This document shows, in pieces, positions 25,641-35,491 of a stretch of 64,000 bases of DNA (positions are counted from its first letter, which is position 1; the number at the start of each line of letters is the position of its first letter). The translations under genes were made by a program, and so were the position numbers. Under the pieces are notes generated by a model. It had not been told where the DNA came from, searched no databases, and was given only the letters and a program-made list of their open reading frames with translations. Origin of the DNA: Sediminihaliea albiluteola (lineage in GTDB: Bacteria; Pseudomonadota; Gammaproteobacteria; Pseudomonadales; Halieaceae); the NCBI RefSeq assembly GCF_014077625.1, contig NZ_JACFXU010000014.1, positions 248,001 to 312,000 of the forward strand, in the 5' to 3' direction.

Positions 25641-26687
25641 GTGACCGAACTGACTCTACTCCGTCCCGATGACTGGCACGTCCACCTACGTGATAACGAT
25701 GCCCTACGCGATACTTGCGCTGATATGGCCCGCTACTTTGGCCGCGCCATTATCATGCCCAACCTCACCCCGCCAGTGACCACCGTGGCTCAAGCAGCCA
25801 GCTATCGCGACCGTATCCTGGCCGCTATGGCCAATTTGCCACGCCAGTTTGAGCCGCTAATGGCGCTGTACCTCACTGATCAAAGCGATGCCGAGGAAGT
25901 AAAGCGGGCTGCCGCTAGCGACTTTGTCCACGCGGTTAAGCTGTATCCAGCGGGTGCTACCACTAACTCGGCTGCTGGCGTGGCCGACCTAGATAGCCTC
26001 TACCCCACCCTAGCGGCAATGGAAGAGCATGATCTACCCCTGCTGATCCACGGTGAGGTCACCGATACGGACATTGACATTTTTGATCGCGAGAAAGTGT
26101 TTATCGAGCGCCACCTCGCGCCGATCGTGCAGCGCTTCCCACAATTGCGCGTAGTGCTGGAGCACATTACTACCGCAGATGCCGTAGATTTTGTCAGCCA
26201 AAGCCCGGCCAATGTGGCTGCTACGATTACCGCTCACCACCTCCTGCTGAACCGCAACGACATGTTGGTCGGCGGAATTCGCCCCCATTACTTCTGTCTG
26301 CCGGTGCTCAAGCGCAACAGCCACCAGCAAGCGCTGATCAAAGCCGCTACCTCTGGTGATCCTAAGTTTTTCTTGGGCACAGACTCGGCGCCCCACGCCA
26401 CCGCGGCCAAAGAGAACGATTGCGGTTGTGCCGGCGTATACACGGCCCATGCTGCTATCGAGCTCTATGCAGAAGCCTTTGCAGCAGCAGGAGCCCTAGA
26501 CAAGCTAGAAGGTTTTGCCTCACATTTTGGCCCAGACTTTTACCGTTTGCCGCGCAACAGCGATCACATCACCTTGCGTCAGCAGTCTTGGCAAGTGCCA
26601 GCTCAACAAGCACTTGGCGGCAAGCCGCTAACACCTATGCGGGCCGGCCAATCAGTAGGCTGGCAGGTGGTGAATGAACATGAGTGA
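25641..26687 (+). CDS. pyrC: Dihydroorotase
   Basis: A 348-residue class II dihydroorotase, which closes carbamoyl-aspartate to dihydroorotate in pyrimidine synthesis. The first metal motif is DDWHVHLRD near residue 11. The carboxylated-Lys region is [13 protein letters not shown], later His residues are LLIHGEV and VLEHITT, and the catalytic Asp is in LGTDSAPHA. The protein must start close to [15 protein letters not shown] 25641 is the only suitable codon. The stop overlaps the rnt start by 14 bases, so the two are coupled. Confidence 0.96.
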   Translation: MTELTLLRPDDWHVHLRDNDALRDTCADMARYFGRAIIMPNLTPPVTTVAQAASYRDRILAAMANLPRQFEPLMALYLTDQSDAEEVKRAAASDFVHAVKLYPAGATTNSAAGVADLDSLYPTLAAMEEHDLPLLIHGEVTDTDIDIFDREKVFIERHLAPIVQRFPQLRVVLEHITTADAVDFVSQSPANVAATITAHHLLLNRNDMLVGGIRPHYFCLPVLKRNSHQQALIKAATSGDPKFFLGTDSAPHATAAKENDCGCAGVYTAHAAIELYAEAFAAAGALDKLEGFASHFGPDFYRLPRNSDHITLRQQSWQVPAQQALGGKPLTPMRAGQSVGWQVVNEHE

Positions 26688-27327
26688 AACAACTTCCTAT
26701 GACAGCGAGCACCGCATCTGTGATCGCTTCCGCGGCTTCTTGCCGGTGGTGGTTGACCTCGAGACCGGTGGTTTTATGGCCTCCACCGATGCCATTTTGG
26801 AAATCGCCGCCACTATCGTGCGCATGGATGAGGATGGCCTGCTAGCTGTACATCGCACCTACAATTTTCAAGTGAAGCCTTTTGAGGGCGCCAATATTGA
26901 GCAGGCCGCCTTAGACTTCACCGGCATCGACCCTTGGCACCCTTTTCGTGAAGCAGTCAGCGAAGAAGATGCATTGACTGACATGTTCCGTATTGTACGC
27001 AAGGAAATCCGCGACCAAGGCTGTAATCGGGCTATATTAGTTGGCCATAACGCACACTTTGATGGCGGTTTTATCAATGCTGCGGTGGAACGCTGCGGAA
27101 TCAAGCGCAACCCCTTCCATCCCTTTTCTTTTTTCGATACTGCCACGCTGTCGGGGCTTGCTTACGGACAAACTGTATTGGCGCGAGCCTGTAGCGCAGC
27201 GGGCATTGCCTTTGACAACGACGAAGCGCACTCCGCCGCCTACGATGCTGAACGCACCGCTGAACTGTTTTGTGAAATTGTTAACCGCTGGAAGGAATCG
27301 GGTGGCTGGCTGCCGAGCTTTGAATAA
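26674..27327 (+). CDS. rnt: Ribonuclease T
   Basis: A 217-residue DEDDh 3'-to-5' exoribonuclease that trims tRNA and other stable RNA ends. The motifs are VVDLETGGF (Exo I), [12 protein letters not shown] (Exo II) and [14 protein letters not shown] (Exo III, His and Asp). Basic patches seen in the family are present. The start ATG 26674 overlaps pyrC and has AGGTGG upstream; ATG 26680 is a close alternative. RNase T next to pyrC and argG is the Pseudomonas arrangement. Confidence 0.95.
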   Translation: MNMSETTSYDSEHRICDRFRGFLPVVVDLETGGFMASTDAILEIAATIVRMDEDGLLAVHRTYNFQVKPFEGANIEQAALDFTGIDPWHPFREAVSEEDALTDMFRIVRKEIRDQGCNRAILVGHNAHFDGGFINAAVERCGIKRNPFHPFSFFDTATLSGLAYGQTVLARACSAAGIAFDNDEAHSAAYDAERTAELFCEIVNRWKESGGWLPSFE

Positions 27328-27359
27328 GCTCGGCTAAGTGAGCAAGTGTTCATACAGCT

Positions 27360-27380
27360 CCCAGCCTCGCGTCTTAGGCT
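27360..27380. repeat. Short hairpin element, copy 2
   Basis: CCCAGCCTCG (27360-27369) then TAGGCT (27375-27380) in the rnt/LON-domain gap. AGCCT/AGGCT gives a 5-base stem. It resembles the element at 25520-25542 on the other side of pyrC-rnt. Confidence 0.3.
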
Positions 27381-27984
27381 ACTCTTCTCCGCTGATCTGA
27401 TTGAGTAGCCGATCTAACTCAGCCAGCAGCGATTCCAGCTGCTCCATGCCCAAGAGCTCGTACTTTAGCGCTTCATCTAAAGGCAGTAACTGCACCAGCG
27501 TATAGGCGACCTGCCAAATATCCTGGTAATCAATATTCAGATTCATACGCTGCACATGGGGATGAGTTTCTAAGCTTTGCAGCACAGTTGCCAAAGACTG
27601 CCACTGTGCTTGCATAGCCACCGGTGCTGGTGAGGGCTGCATGTCTACCTGGCCGCGCCACAAGCCAGAGGCCTCTACCTGCGCACTCTCTAAAGTAAAG
27701 CGCTGCCGCCCTTCGATGGTAATTCCTAAGAGACCATTATCCAACTGATCCCAATCAACGATATGGGCATAGCAACCCCAGTCGCCTAATTCGGGACTAG
27801 CTGCACCGCGTCGCGCCACTTCTTCGCCGCGACGAATCCAGGCCACTCCAAAACCGCTATTGTGGCGCATACATTCACGCACTAAATCCAAATAGCGTCG
27901 TTCGAAAATCTTCAGCGGCATCCGCCCATAGGGCAGCAACACAGCTGATAGAGGAAACAAAGGGATCTCAGTCATAGCACTCAT
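27379..27984 (-). CDS. LON substrate-binding-domain protein (no protease domain)
   Basis: A protein of about 201 residues that is only the N-terminal LON domain of Lon protease: IPLFPLSAVLLPYGRMPLKIFERRYLDLV is the family start, then GFGVAWI and GCYAHIVDWDQLDNGLLGITIEGRQRF. No AAA+ or peptidase part follows. Such stand-alone proteins are common in Proteobacteria and their role is not settled. Three start codons are close (TTG 27987, ATG 27984, ATG 27975); ATG 27984 is chosen without strong ribosome-site support. It follows the YkgJ-type gene by 9 bases and is the last gene of the mpl-MMPL-YkgJ run. Confidence 0.85.
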   Translation of the reverse strand: MSAMTEIPLFPLSAVLLPYGRMPLKIFERRYLDLVRECMRHNSGFGVAWIRRGEEVARRGAASPELGDWGCYAHIVDWDQLDNGLLGITIEGRQRFTLESAQVEASGLWRGQVDMQPSPAPVAMQAQWQSLATVLQSLETHPHVQRMNLNIDYQDIWQVAYTLVQLLPLDEALKYELLGMEQLESLLAELDRLLNQISGEE

Positions 27985-27993
27985 CAATTAGCT

Positions 27994-28251
27994 TTAGTCT
28001 GGAAGACTCAATACCTCTAGCTCTGAGAGCTTTGCTAGAGCTTCACTGCGATTGTCACCGCAGACTTCGTGTTCTGCTTGAAAGCGTTCACAAAGCGCGG
28101 GCCGCCGAGGGTCACCAAACAATTGACAGCGATAATCCTCGCTTAAGTGTACGCAGCTTACCCCCGCTGGCTTACCCTCTGGCATGCCATAAAAGGGTCG
28201 GGCGATAGAGGGCGCAATACAGCAGGCACCACATGCCGCCCGACATTGCAT
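27994..28251 (-). CDS. YkgJ-family cysteine-cluster protein
   Basis: An 85-residue protein starting MQCRAACGACC, with Cys3, Cys7, Cys10 and Cys11, plus later Cys residues (VSCVHL, YRCQLF, ALCERF, EVCGDN). This is the CxxxCxxCC-type cluster of the YkgJ/UPF0153 family, which probably binds zinc or iron-sulfur. The function is unknown. The ATG directly follows the TAA of the MMPL gene (TAAATG), so it is translationally coupled to it. The length is normal for the short members. Confidence 0.85.
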   Translation of the reverse strand: MQCRAACGACCIAPSIARPFYGMPEGKPAGVSCVHLSEDYRCQLFGDPRRPALCERFQAEHEVCGDNRSEALAKLSELEVLSLPD

Positions 28252-30870
28252 TTACTGCTCCGGACCGAGCGGCTTAAACAGCACAATCAGCAGCGGTAAC
28301 AGCAACAGCGCTCCTATGACCGCTGAAGCCATTGCCAAAACTGTCAGCAAACCAAAGTAAATACTGGGGTTAAAGTTTGACAGAGTCAGCATCGCGAAGC
28401 CGATGATCACCGTCACCGTGGTGTAGAACATACCGCGGCCAATACTGCCGTGACTGCGATACATAGCTTCTCGGTAGTTGCGATCTAGGGCAAATTCGCG
28501 CTTGTAGCGATACACGTAGTGAATACAGTCATCCACCCCCATGCCCACAACAATCGCGGCAATGGTGATGGTCATAATATCCAGCGGTATACCCAGCAAA
28601 CCCATGGAGCCAAGCACTAAGCAGGCAGCCAAAATATTGGGCGCCAAAGCGAAGATGGCCAAAGAGAATGAGCGGAACAGCACAATAAACATCAGCAGGA
28701 TAGCCACAAACACCGCGCCCAGAGTCAGAATTTGGGATTTGAATAAGCTCTGCAATACGTTGTTGTACAGCACCAGCATACCGGTAAATTGCACCTGCTC
28801 TGGCGCCACGCCTAAGGTTTTAACTAATTCGCTGTGCAAATGTTTCAAAAATGCGTCGCGCCGCAGTGTCTCGCTAGTCTCCATCACCCGCACAGTGATA
28901 CGGGCTTGCTCTTTGTCGGCGGAGAAGTATGGATCGACCATCAAAGCACTGATGTCCTCCGGCAGGCTTTTTTGCACCAACGCCAGCTCAACGCTGCCAA
29001 TATCATCACCCATCAGCTTTTTGACTACCGCGAAAGTTGTCGACAAGGACAGCACCTTGCCGGTCTCCTCTTGGGCGTCAACTAGCCTGTGGGCGGCATC
29101 GACATGCTGCATGCCCGCTTGCGTAAACCAGTAGCTGGGTTTGAAGCTAGCGCCTGCCGGCGCTCCAAAATCAAAGCTATCGCTAGCAAAGTCATCACCC
29201 CAATCGTCATCAGCAAAACCATCATCAGCGCCAAATTCATCGGCGGAGAAGGCAAACTCTTCGCTCTCTTCTAAGAAGGGGTCGTCTGCAGCAAGCGGTG
29301 GTGCATCTTCAGCGCTACCCTGCTGCTCAAGGCCGGGCAGGGGCGCAGTCTCATCTGGGGCGGTCAGCACAATATCCAGTGGAATGGTGCCGCCCAGACG
29401 AGAGTCCAGCAGCTCCATACCCTGATAAATTTCAGTTGTGTCCTTGAAGTAATCGATAAAGCGGTTTTCCACTTTCAGCTGTGAAATACCGACTAGCACT
29501 AGCGCACACAAAGCTAAGGTGCCAACAATGATGCTGCGGCGATAACGGTCCGCGGCGGCCGCAAAATACAGTGTCATGGGCTTGCCTTCGGCGGCATAGC
29601 GCATGGGTCGACCTTTCGGCCACACTAAAATCATGCAGGGCACCATAATAAAGGCCAGCAACAGGGCCACCATGACACCAACCGTCATCATCCAACCAAA
29701 ATCAATCACCGGCTTGATGCCAGACACAACCAGCGACATAAAGGCAACAATAGTGGTAATGCCTGTGTAGGCACAGGGCACAGCCATCTGCGCCACCGTC
29801 TCGCGTACCAGCTGGTAGACCTCCCCGCTGGGGTCTTTAGCCTGCAACTCCCGGAAACGCACTATTAAGTGAATGGCGATGGCCAAGCTGACAATCAGTA
29901 AAACAGCCACAAAGTTGGAAGAAATCACCGTCATACGCCAGTCAAATAGGCCCAATATGCCCAACATGACAGTGACCGATGCACTACAGGTCAACAGCGG
30001 AATGACCACCCAGCGCACGCGGCGGAAAATGACCGCCAGCACCAGTATCATCACACCCAAAATCGCTGAGCCAAACAAGGCCAAATCACTGCGTACAAAG
30101 CTGACCATATCCGCTGTAATCATTGGCACGCCGCCAACGAACAGTTGTGCGTACTGACGATAGCGGTCAGAGATCTCTCGCACCTGGGCAACCAGCTTGG
30201 TTTGACGCTCCAGCATGACAGCCGTGTACGCTTTAAAAGCGATCTCAACTTGTTCCAGCTCGGCTTCTTCAGTGGCACTCAGGCCATCACGACTGCGCGC
30301 TAAGCGCAGCGCCTCACGCTGAGCTAACAAGTCAAAGTAGTGTTCGTCACGCTGCAAATTGATTTGCACCGCAGTTAATTTGCCATCGCGACTGACCAGC
30401 AATTCGGAATAAATCGGGCTGCTAGTGAACTCTTTCAGCGCTAAGTCGCGATCCACCCCCGCGTCACGCAGCGAGGGCAAAGGATCACTGGAGGTGATTT
30501 CTGATAGCGTTACCGGCGGACTTTCCAGCAGGGGGACATCCCAGACCGTGAGCACCGATGACACACCATCCAACTCGCGCAGCTCGTCAGCCATGCGCTT
30601 GAGCGGGTCTAGGGAAGCATCACTTAGTAGTGCTGCCTCTGGCTGCCAAGTGATCAGCAAAAAGTCTTCTGCGCTGTACTCGCTGCTAACTTCGCGGAAA
30701 AAATCCAGCGCCGGATCACCCTGCAACATCAGCGAGTCAGCCGATGCATCCAGCTTGATTTTACTCAGCTGACTGCCAGCAGCGAGCAGCAACACGGCCA
30801 CTATTACCAGCGATAGAACAGGCCTTTTCAGGACTGCGCGCTCAAAAAGATTCATTAGTGAGTGAGACAT
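28252..30870 (-). CDS. MMPL/RND-superfamily transporter (large, acidic loop)
   Basis: An 872-residue inner-membrane transporter of the MMPL/HpnN-like type. It has two repeats, each with a first helix (near 15-32 and 450-470), a periplasmic domain and a five-helix cluster (about 255-420 and 700-870). Helix-4 motifs are SLAIAIHLIVRF and VVGMGVDDCIHYVYRY; the paired Asp residues of GVDDC suit proton coupling. Between residues 515 and 580 the second periplasmic domain has a very acidic, low-complexity insert (many Asp, Glu, Phe, Ala). The start ATG overlaps the mpl stop by one base (TAATG). It may handle lipids or hopanoid-like molecules, but no such genes are nearby. Confidence 0.88.
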   Translation of the reverse strand: MSHSLMNLFERAVLKRPVLSLVIVAVLLLAAGSQLSKIKLDASADSLMLQGDPALDFFREVSSEYSAEDFLLITWQPEAALLSDASLDPLKRMADELRELDGVSSVLTVWDVPLLESPPVTLSEITSSDPLPSLRDAGVDRDLALKEFTSSPIYSELLVSRDGKLTAVQINLQRDEHYFDLLAQREALRLARSRDGLSATEEAELEQVEIAFKAYTAVMLERQTKLVAQVREISDRYRQYAQLFVGGVPMITADMVSFVRSDLALFGSAILGVMILVLAVIFRRVRWVVIPLLTCSASVTVMLGILGLFDWRMTVISSNFVAVLLIVSLAIAIHLIVRFRELQAKDPSGEVYQLVRETVAQMAVPCAYTGITTIVAFMSLVVSGIKPVIDFGWMMTVGVMVALLLAFIMVPCMILVWPKGRPMRYAAEGKPMTLYFAAAADRYRRSIIVGTLALCALVLVGISQLKVENRFIDYFKDTTEIYQGMELLDSRLGGTIPLDIVLTAPDETAPLPGLEQQGSAEDAPPLAADDPFLEESEEFAFSADEFGADDGFADDDWGDDFASDSFDFGAPAGASFKPSYWFTQAGMQHVDAAHRLVDAQEETGKVLSLSTTFAVVKKLMGDDIGSVELALVQKSLPEDISALMVDPYFSADKEQARITVRVMETSETLRRDAFLKHLHSELVKTLGVAPEQVQFTGMLVLYNNVLQSLFKSQILTLGAVFVAILLMFIVLFRSFSLAIFALAPNILAACLVLGSMGLLGIPLDIMTITIAAIVVGMGVDDCIHYVYRYKREFALDRNYREAMYRSHGSIGRGMFYTTVTVIIGFAMLTLSNFNPSIYFGLLTVLAMASAVIGALLLLPLLIVLFKPLGPEQ

Positions 30871-32249
30871 TAGCTCTCTTCTTTATCCAGTTGTCGCAAC
30901 AGTCGCTGGTGAATTCCACCAAAGCTACCGTTACTCATAATGACTATACGATCACCAGTTTGGGCCGCATTCGCTACACTGCGGGCTAGCGCATCCACAT
31001 CATCTGCTAGCTGGGCCGGTACCGGGCTGGCCTGCACCACTGAGCTGAGCGACCAGTCCATACCCGGAGGCTGAAACCAATATACTTGATCCGCCGCCGC
31101 CGTCGCGGCCGCGAGCTGCTCTCGGTGTTGCCCCATACGCATGGTGTTGGATCGCGGTTCAATCAAGGCGATCACCCGTCCTTTTCCCACGTGAGCTCGC
31201 AGGCCCTCAAGGGTTGTGGCGATGGCCGTGGGATGGTGGGCAAAATCATCATAGACCGTCACTCCACGAGGGCTACCCAATACCTCTAGGCGCCGTTTTA
31301 CTCCACGGAACTCGGCCAAGGCTTCAGCGGCAATTTCAGGCGTGACGCCAACATGCTGCGCAGCGGCCATCGCCGCCAAGGCATTTTCAATATTGTGGCG
31401 CCCAAGGTGAGCCCACTCGATGCTTACTGCTGCGGCTCCCGGCCGCTGCAGCAAAAATGCTGAACCGTCATCGCGCAGCAACTCGGCACGCCACTGACTA
31501 TCGGCGGCCAAAGCAAAATCAACTGTCGGGGTCCAACAGCCCTGGGCCAAGACCTGCTCCACAGATGGCACTGCCGCAGGATGAATCACCCTGCCGTCAC
31601 CGGGAACTGTGCGGACCAAATGATGAAATTGGCGTTGAATGGCGGCTAGATCGGGAAAAATATCCGCGTGGTCGAACTCTAAATTGTTAATCACCAAGGT
31701 GCGCGGGCGATAGTGCACAAACTTCGAGCGCTTATCAAAAAAAGCCGTGTCGTACTCGTCTGCCTCGACCACGAAAAAGTCGGTATCGCCACTGCGCGCC
31801 GATAGACCAAAATTAGCCGGCACCCCGCCAATCAGAAAGCCCGGCGACATACCCGCATATTCTAAAACCCAGGCCAAGATACTACTGGTAGTAGTTTTGC
31901 CGTGGGTCCCAGCAACTGCCAGCACCCACTTGCCGTGCAGCAAGTTTTCAGCCAACCATTGAGGGCCTGAAATATAATCCAAACCCTGATTTAGCAGGTA
32001 TTCAACCGCTGGGTTGCCACGCGCCATGGCATTACCCACCACCACTTGATCCGGCGCAGGTTGCAGATGTTCAGGTAGATAGCCCTCCATCAGCTCAATG
32101 CCGGCGGCTTCTAGCTGAGTGCTCATCGGCGGGTACACATTGGCATCAGAGCCACTGACCCGATAACCCAGCTCCTTTGCCAACAAGGCGATGCCACCCA
32201 TGAAGGTACCGCAAATACCTAAAATATGAATATGTCCTTTCACGCCCAA
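30870..32249 (-). CDS. mpl: UDP-N-acetylmuramate:tripeptide ligase
   Basis: A 459-residue Mur-ligase-family enzyme that joins the recycled tripeptide L-Ala-D-Glu-mDAP to UDP-MurNAc in peptidoglycan recycling. The start HIHILGICGTFMGGIALLA and the ATP loop GTHGKTTTSS are diagnostic, followed by VVEADEYDTAFFDKRSKFVHYRP and DDFAHHPTAI. TTG 32249 has AGGAG 6 bases upstream; GTG 32243 is an alternative that fits the E. coli protein start. It leads the minus-strand run with the MMPL, YkgJ and LON genes. Confidence 0.95.
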   Translation of the reverse strand: MGVKGHIHILGICGTFMGGIALLAKELGYRVSGSDANVYPPMSTQLEAAGIELMEGYLPEHLQPAPDQVVVGNAMARGNPAVEYLLNQGLDYISGPQWLAENLLHGKWVLAVAGTHGKTTTSSILAWVLEYAGMSPGFLIGGVPANFGLSARSGDTDFFVVEADEYDTAFFDKRSKFVHYRPRTLVINNLEFDHADIFPDLAAIQRQFHHLVRTVPGDGRVIHPAAVPSVEQVLAQGCWTPTVDFALAADSQWRAELLRDDGSAFLLQRPGAAAVSIEWAHLGRHNIENALAAMAAAQHVGVTPEIAAEALAEFRGVKRRLEVLGSPRGVTVYDDFAHHPTAIATTLEGLRAHVGKGRVIALIEPRSNTMRMGQHREQLAAATAAADQVYWFQPPGMDWSLSSVVQASPVPAQLADDVDALARSVANAAQTGDRIVIMSNGSFGGIHQRLLRQLDKEES

Positions 32250-32445
32250 GCTGGACTCCTAAATTTAAGCAGCCGCGAGTTTAGCACGCAGTGCGGCCCA
32301 CCACAGCCAAGCCGGCACACTGTCTCCGTCAGCTAACGGTAATTGTGCCTATTACCGTCCACAAAACCGCCCAATTCGCGTATGATGCGCGCTTTTATTT
32401 TCCCGGGTCCCGACCGGGCCTTATTTATCACGGACCGATCTCCTC

Positions 32446-33708
32446 ATGCCCAAACAAAATGCCTTTTACGCTCAATCTGGCGGCGTCACTGCTGTTATTA
32501 ATGCTTCAGCTTGCGGTGTGATTGAAACCGCTCGCAAATACAGCAGTCAAATCGGCACTGTTTATGCCGGTCGCAACGGTATCATCGGTGCGCTACGCGA
32601 AGACTTGATCGACACCAGCAAAGAAAGCGCCTCGGCTATTCGCGGCTTGCTAACCACTCCCGCTGGTGCCTTTGGCTCCTGTCGCCACAAACTGAAAAGC
32701 CTGACCGAAAACCGCGCCGAGTATGAGCGCCTAATTGAGGTTTTTAAAGCACACAATATTGGCTACTTTTTCTATAACGGCGGCGGTGACTCAGCCGACA
32801 CCTGCCTCAAGATCGCCCAGATGGGCGAGTCTATGGACTACCCGATTCAAGCCATCCATATCCCCAAAACAATCGACAACGACCTGCCCTTAACCGACAA
32901 CAGCCCAGGCTTTGGCTCCGTCGCTAAGTACATTGCGATTTCGACCCGCGAAGCAGCAATGGATATCGCTTCCATGTGTGAAACCTCCACCAAGGTATTC
33001 ATTCTTGAGGTGATGGGCCGACACGCCGGCTGGATTGCCGCAGCTTCAGGCTTGGCAGCAGAACAAGAAGGCGATGCCCCGCACATCATTCTGTTCCCTG
33101 AAATAGCCTTTGAGCGCGAGAAATTTCTTGCCAGGGTGCAGCGCACCGTTCAAGAGCGCGGCTATTGTGTCATTGTGGCCTCAGAAGGTACCCAATATAA
33201 AGACGGCACCTTCCTCACCGAATCCAGTGTGGTAGACGCCTTTGGTCACCAGCAACTCGGCGGCTTGGCCCCGGCACTGGCGGGTATGGTGAGGTCTGAG
33301 CTGGGATACAAATATCACTGGGCGGTGGCAGACTACTTACAGCGCTCTGCGCGCCACATCGCCTCACAAACTGACCTAGACCAAGCCTACGCAGTCGGCA
33401 AAGCTGCTGTCGAATACGCCATAGCGGGCAAAAACTCCGTGATGCCAGCCATCATTCGCGGCGAAGGCAAGGAATACAGCTGGTCAATCAGTGAAGCTCC
33501 ACTAGAAGAAATCGCCAACCAAGAAAAAATGATGCCACGTGACTACATCACGGACGATGGCTTTGGCATCACCGAAGCCGGCCGGGAGTACCTCGCACCA
33601 CTGATTTACGGTGAAGCCTACCCCGAGTACCGTAACGGCATGCCCATTTATACACGTCTTAAGCTGGAGCCTGTAGCCAAAAAATTAGCCACTGGATTCA
33701 AGGTTTAA
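32446..33708 (+). CDS. pfp: 6-phosphofructokinase, pyrophosphate-dependent type
   Basis: A 420-residue phosphofructokinase of the longer, PPi-type clade. The catalytic PKTIDNDLP motif is present. The phosphate-donor loop reads [10 protein letters not shown]; an Asp where ATP enzymes have the second Gly of GGDG is the usual mark of PPi use. [10 protein letters not shown] is the sugar-binding region. The reversible PPi enzyme works in both glycolysis and gluconeogenesis. It lies 58 bases before the inorganic pyrophosphatase gene on the same strand. The start ATG 32446 is supported by protein length and not by a strong ribosome site. ATP use cannot be fully ruled out. Confidence 0.88.
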   Translation: MPKQNAFYAQSGGVTAVINASACGVIETARKYSSQIGTVYAGRNGIIGALREDLIDTSKESASAIRGLLTTPAGAFGSCRHKLKSLTENRAEYERLIEVFKAHNIGYFFYNGGGDSADTCLKIAQMGESMDYPIQAIHIPKTIDNDLPLTDNSPGFGSVAKYIAISTREAAMDIASMCETSTKVFILEVMGRHAGWIAAASGLAAEQEGDAPHIILFPEIAFEREKFLARVQRTVQERGYCVIVASEGTQYKDGTFLTESSVVDAFGHQQLGGLAPALAGMVRSELGYKYHWAVADYLQRSARHIASQTDLDQAYAVGKAAVEYAIAGKNSVMPAIIRGEGKEYSWSISEAPLEEIANQEKMMPRDYITDDGFGITEAGREYLAPLIYGEAYPEYRNGMPIYTRLKLEPVAKKLATGFKV

Positions 33709-33766
33709 GGCAGCGCTGCTATACTACGCGCCCGACTCTTTAACCATTATCGCAATAGGTAAACTG

Positions 33767-34303
33767 ATGACCCTGAAATCTGTACCAGCCGGGAAAAACA
33801 TACCCGACGAAATCAACGTTGTTATTGAAATTCCCGCCAACTCCGACCCGGTCAAGTATGAAGTGGACGATGTCAGTGGCAACCTGATGGTGGACCGTTT
33901 TATGTCCGCCGCCATGTTCTACCCCTGTAACTACGGCTACATTCCCAACACTCTGGCTGACGACGGCGATGCACTCGATGTGCTGGTACACACCCCGCAC
34001 AATATTGTCAGCGGCTGCACCATCCCCTGCCGTCCTGTAGGCATTTTGCACATGAGCGACGAAGCTGGCGAAGACGCTAAACTGATTGCCGTGCCCACCG
34101 ACAAACTGACGCCACTGTATAAAGACGTCAAAGAAGCGACTGATCTGCCACCACTGCTGATTCAACAAATCACCCACTTCTTCGAGCACTACAAAGACTT
34201 GGAAGAAGGCAAGTGGGTTAAAGTAGAAGGCTGGGGCAAGGCTGAAGCCGCTCGCGAAGCGATCGTTACTGCCGTGGCCGCTTTCGAAAAAGCCAACAAG
34301 TAA
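33767..34303 (+). CDS. ppa: Inorganic pyrophosphatase
   Basis: A 178-residue family I soluble pyrophosphatase that splits PPi to phosphate using Mg2+. Active-site stretches are [28 protein letters not shown] and the acidic [10 protein letters not shown], then [12 protein letters not shown] and KWVKVEGWG. The length matches E. coli Ppa. It has an AGG-type ribosome site. Being next to a PPi-using phosphofructokinase is curious, as one gene consumes the PPi that the other uses. Confidence 0.96.
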   Translation: MTLKSVPAGKNIPDEINVVIEIPANSDPVKYEVDDVSGNLMVDRFMSAAMFYPCNYGYIPNTLADDGDALDVLVHTPHNIVSGCTIPCRPVGILHMSDEAGEDAKLIAVPTDKLTPLYKDVKEATDLPPLLIQQITHFFEHYKDLEEGKWVKVEGWGKAEAAREAIVTAVAAFEKANK

Positions 34304-34318
34304 GTAGCACCACCGTGA

Positions 34319-34342
34319 TGGGCCGGCGACTCTGCCGGCCCA
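34319..34342 (+). terminator. GC-rich stem-loop after ppa
   Basis: TGGGCCGGC (34319-34327) pairs with GCCGGCCCA (34334-34342) around GACTCT, 15 bases after the ppa stop and between convergent genes. There is no U-tract, so terminator function is only likely from position. Confidence 0.45.
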
Positions 34343-34384
34343 GATATCAGCTACAGCAGGATTTCTTCTGAGCAGAGAAGCCTG

Positions 34385-35092
34385 TTAAGTTTGCTCACAC
34401 CACTCGCTTCCCACCTCGACATAGCGCTCCAACAAGCGCCCCAAGTTGCGCTCTATATCGCTCTGCAACTCCAGCTGACAAGCTTGCTGCTGCCAGCACT
34501 GTCGCAAACAACGCTCATCGACAATACCACCACAAGGCAAAGACAGGGGCGCATAACTTATATGCCAACGCTCCGGCGCCACACCGCCGCGATCGCGACC
34601 ATAGGGTCTGAAAAAACCCTGTGAGCGCCCCTCTGCCATACGCCTATCTAACCACTTATGTAGCTCATCAAAGGGCCCGCCGGGGGCCACTTCTTGGGGC
34701 GTCAATTGCACCGCATAATCAGCCACCACTGCTGCCGCATCGTAGATATCAAGATCCGTCCCCCAGTGATGACGAGAAGTCCCTGGCAGAGCCGAAAACC
34801 TCATAATGGCATGAATTTTTTCCTGGGCTGACAAAGCGGCCATCTGTAGTGGCTCACCGGCATCATCGTGTACTGGGCGCTGCCCCGAAGCCTTGCCATT
34901 CCAGATAGCAAGCTGCCGCTCGAAACTGCGATAACTACTGGCAATTTGCAGTTCAAAGCCCGCACCACGGGCATCCTCTTGCAATACTTGCAGCGCAGTT
35001 GCAGTCTGCGGGTGCAAACGGTGGCCACCGGGCAAGTCCACCAGATGAGACTCATCGATGCCAGTAAGCTGGGCTGGGGTCAGTTGTGGCAC
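34385..35092 (-). CDS. M15 family D-alanyl-D-alanine carboxypeptidase-like protein
   Basis: A 235-residue zinc peptidase of the M15B/VanY type. The signature SRHHWGTDLDI (zinc His and Asp near residue 120) and the third ligand in ERWHISYAPLS are visible, along with the family start GHRLHPQTATALQVLQEDARGAG and SYRSFERQLAIWNGK. No signal peptide is apparent, which suggests a cytoplasmic place or a missed export signal. Such enzymes trim the terminal D-Ala of peptidoglycan peptides. It is a single gene, divergent from the Rieske protein gene. Confidence 0.88.
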   Translation of the reverse strand: MPQLTPAQLTGIDESHLVDLPGGHRLHPQTATALQVLQEDARGAGFELQIASSYRSFERQLAIWNGKASGQRPVHDDAGEPLQMAALSAQEKIHAIMRFSALPGTSRHHWGTDLDIYDAAAVVADYAVQLTPQEVAPGGPFDELHKWLDRRMAEGRSQGFFRPYGRDRGGVAPERWHISYAPLSLPCGGIVDERCLRQCWQQQACQLELQSDIERNLGRLLERYVEVGSEWCEQT

Positions 35093-35168
35093 GCATTAAC
35101 CTGCTTGATTATCCAACATGAAACGGGACAATAGCGCAGCAAAGCTACAGCGACAAACACGAGAGCCC

Positions 35169-35483
35169 ATGAGCCGCATTGGAAACATCAACGATTTTGA
35201 AGATAACAGCAGCGCCAACATCGAGGTCGACGGCCTCAGGCTACTGGCCGTGAAATCTAACGGAGAGCTGTATCTCTATGAAAACAACTGCCCCCATGCC
35301 AATGACATTCTCGACCCAATGGGCGGCTCAGTGCTAGCTGCTAACGCTATGCTCATCATCTGCCAGCAACACGGCGCCGAATTTCTCAGCCACACTGGGG
35401 AGTGTGTAAGCGGCCCCTGCCAAGGTGAATCTTTACGGGCCCTAGCATTCACTCTCAGCAATGGCGATATCTACCTCGATTAG
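35169..35483 (+). CDS. Small Rieske [2Fe-2S] protein
   Basis: A stand-alone Rieske domain of 104 residues. The cluster ligands are in NNCPHAN (Cys-x-His) and ICQQHGAEF (Cys-x2-His), about 20 residues apart, followed by the GPCQGESLRALAF stretch in place of the usual PxxxPL. Such proteins act as ferredoxin subunits of oxygenases or nitrite reductase, or serve unknown electron transfers. The frame opens at ATG 35118, but ATG 35169 has GAGAG close before it and begins right at the domain, so it is chosen. It is convergent with sfsA and has no oxygenase next to it. Confidence 0.85.
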   Translation: MSRIGNINDFEDNSSANIEVDGLRLLAVKSNGELYLYENNCPHANDILDPMGGSVLAANAMLIICQQHGAEFLSHTGECVSGPCQGESLRALAFTLSNGDIYLD

Positions 35484-35491
35484 AATCCCGC

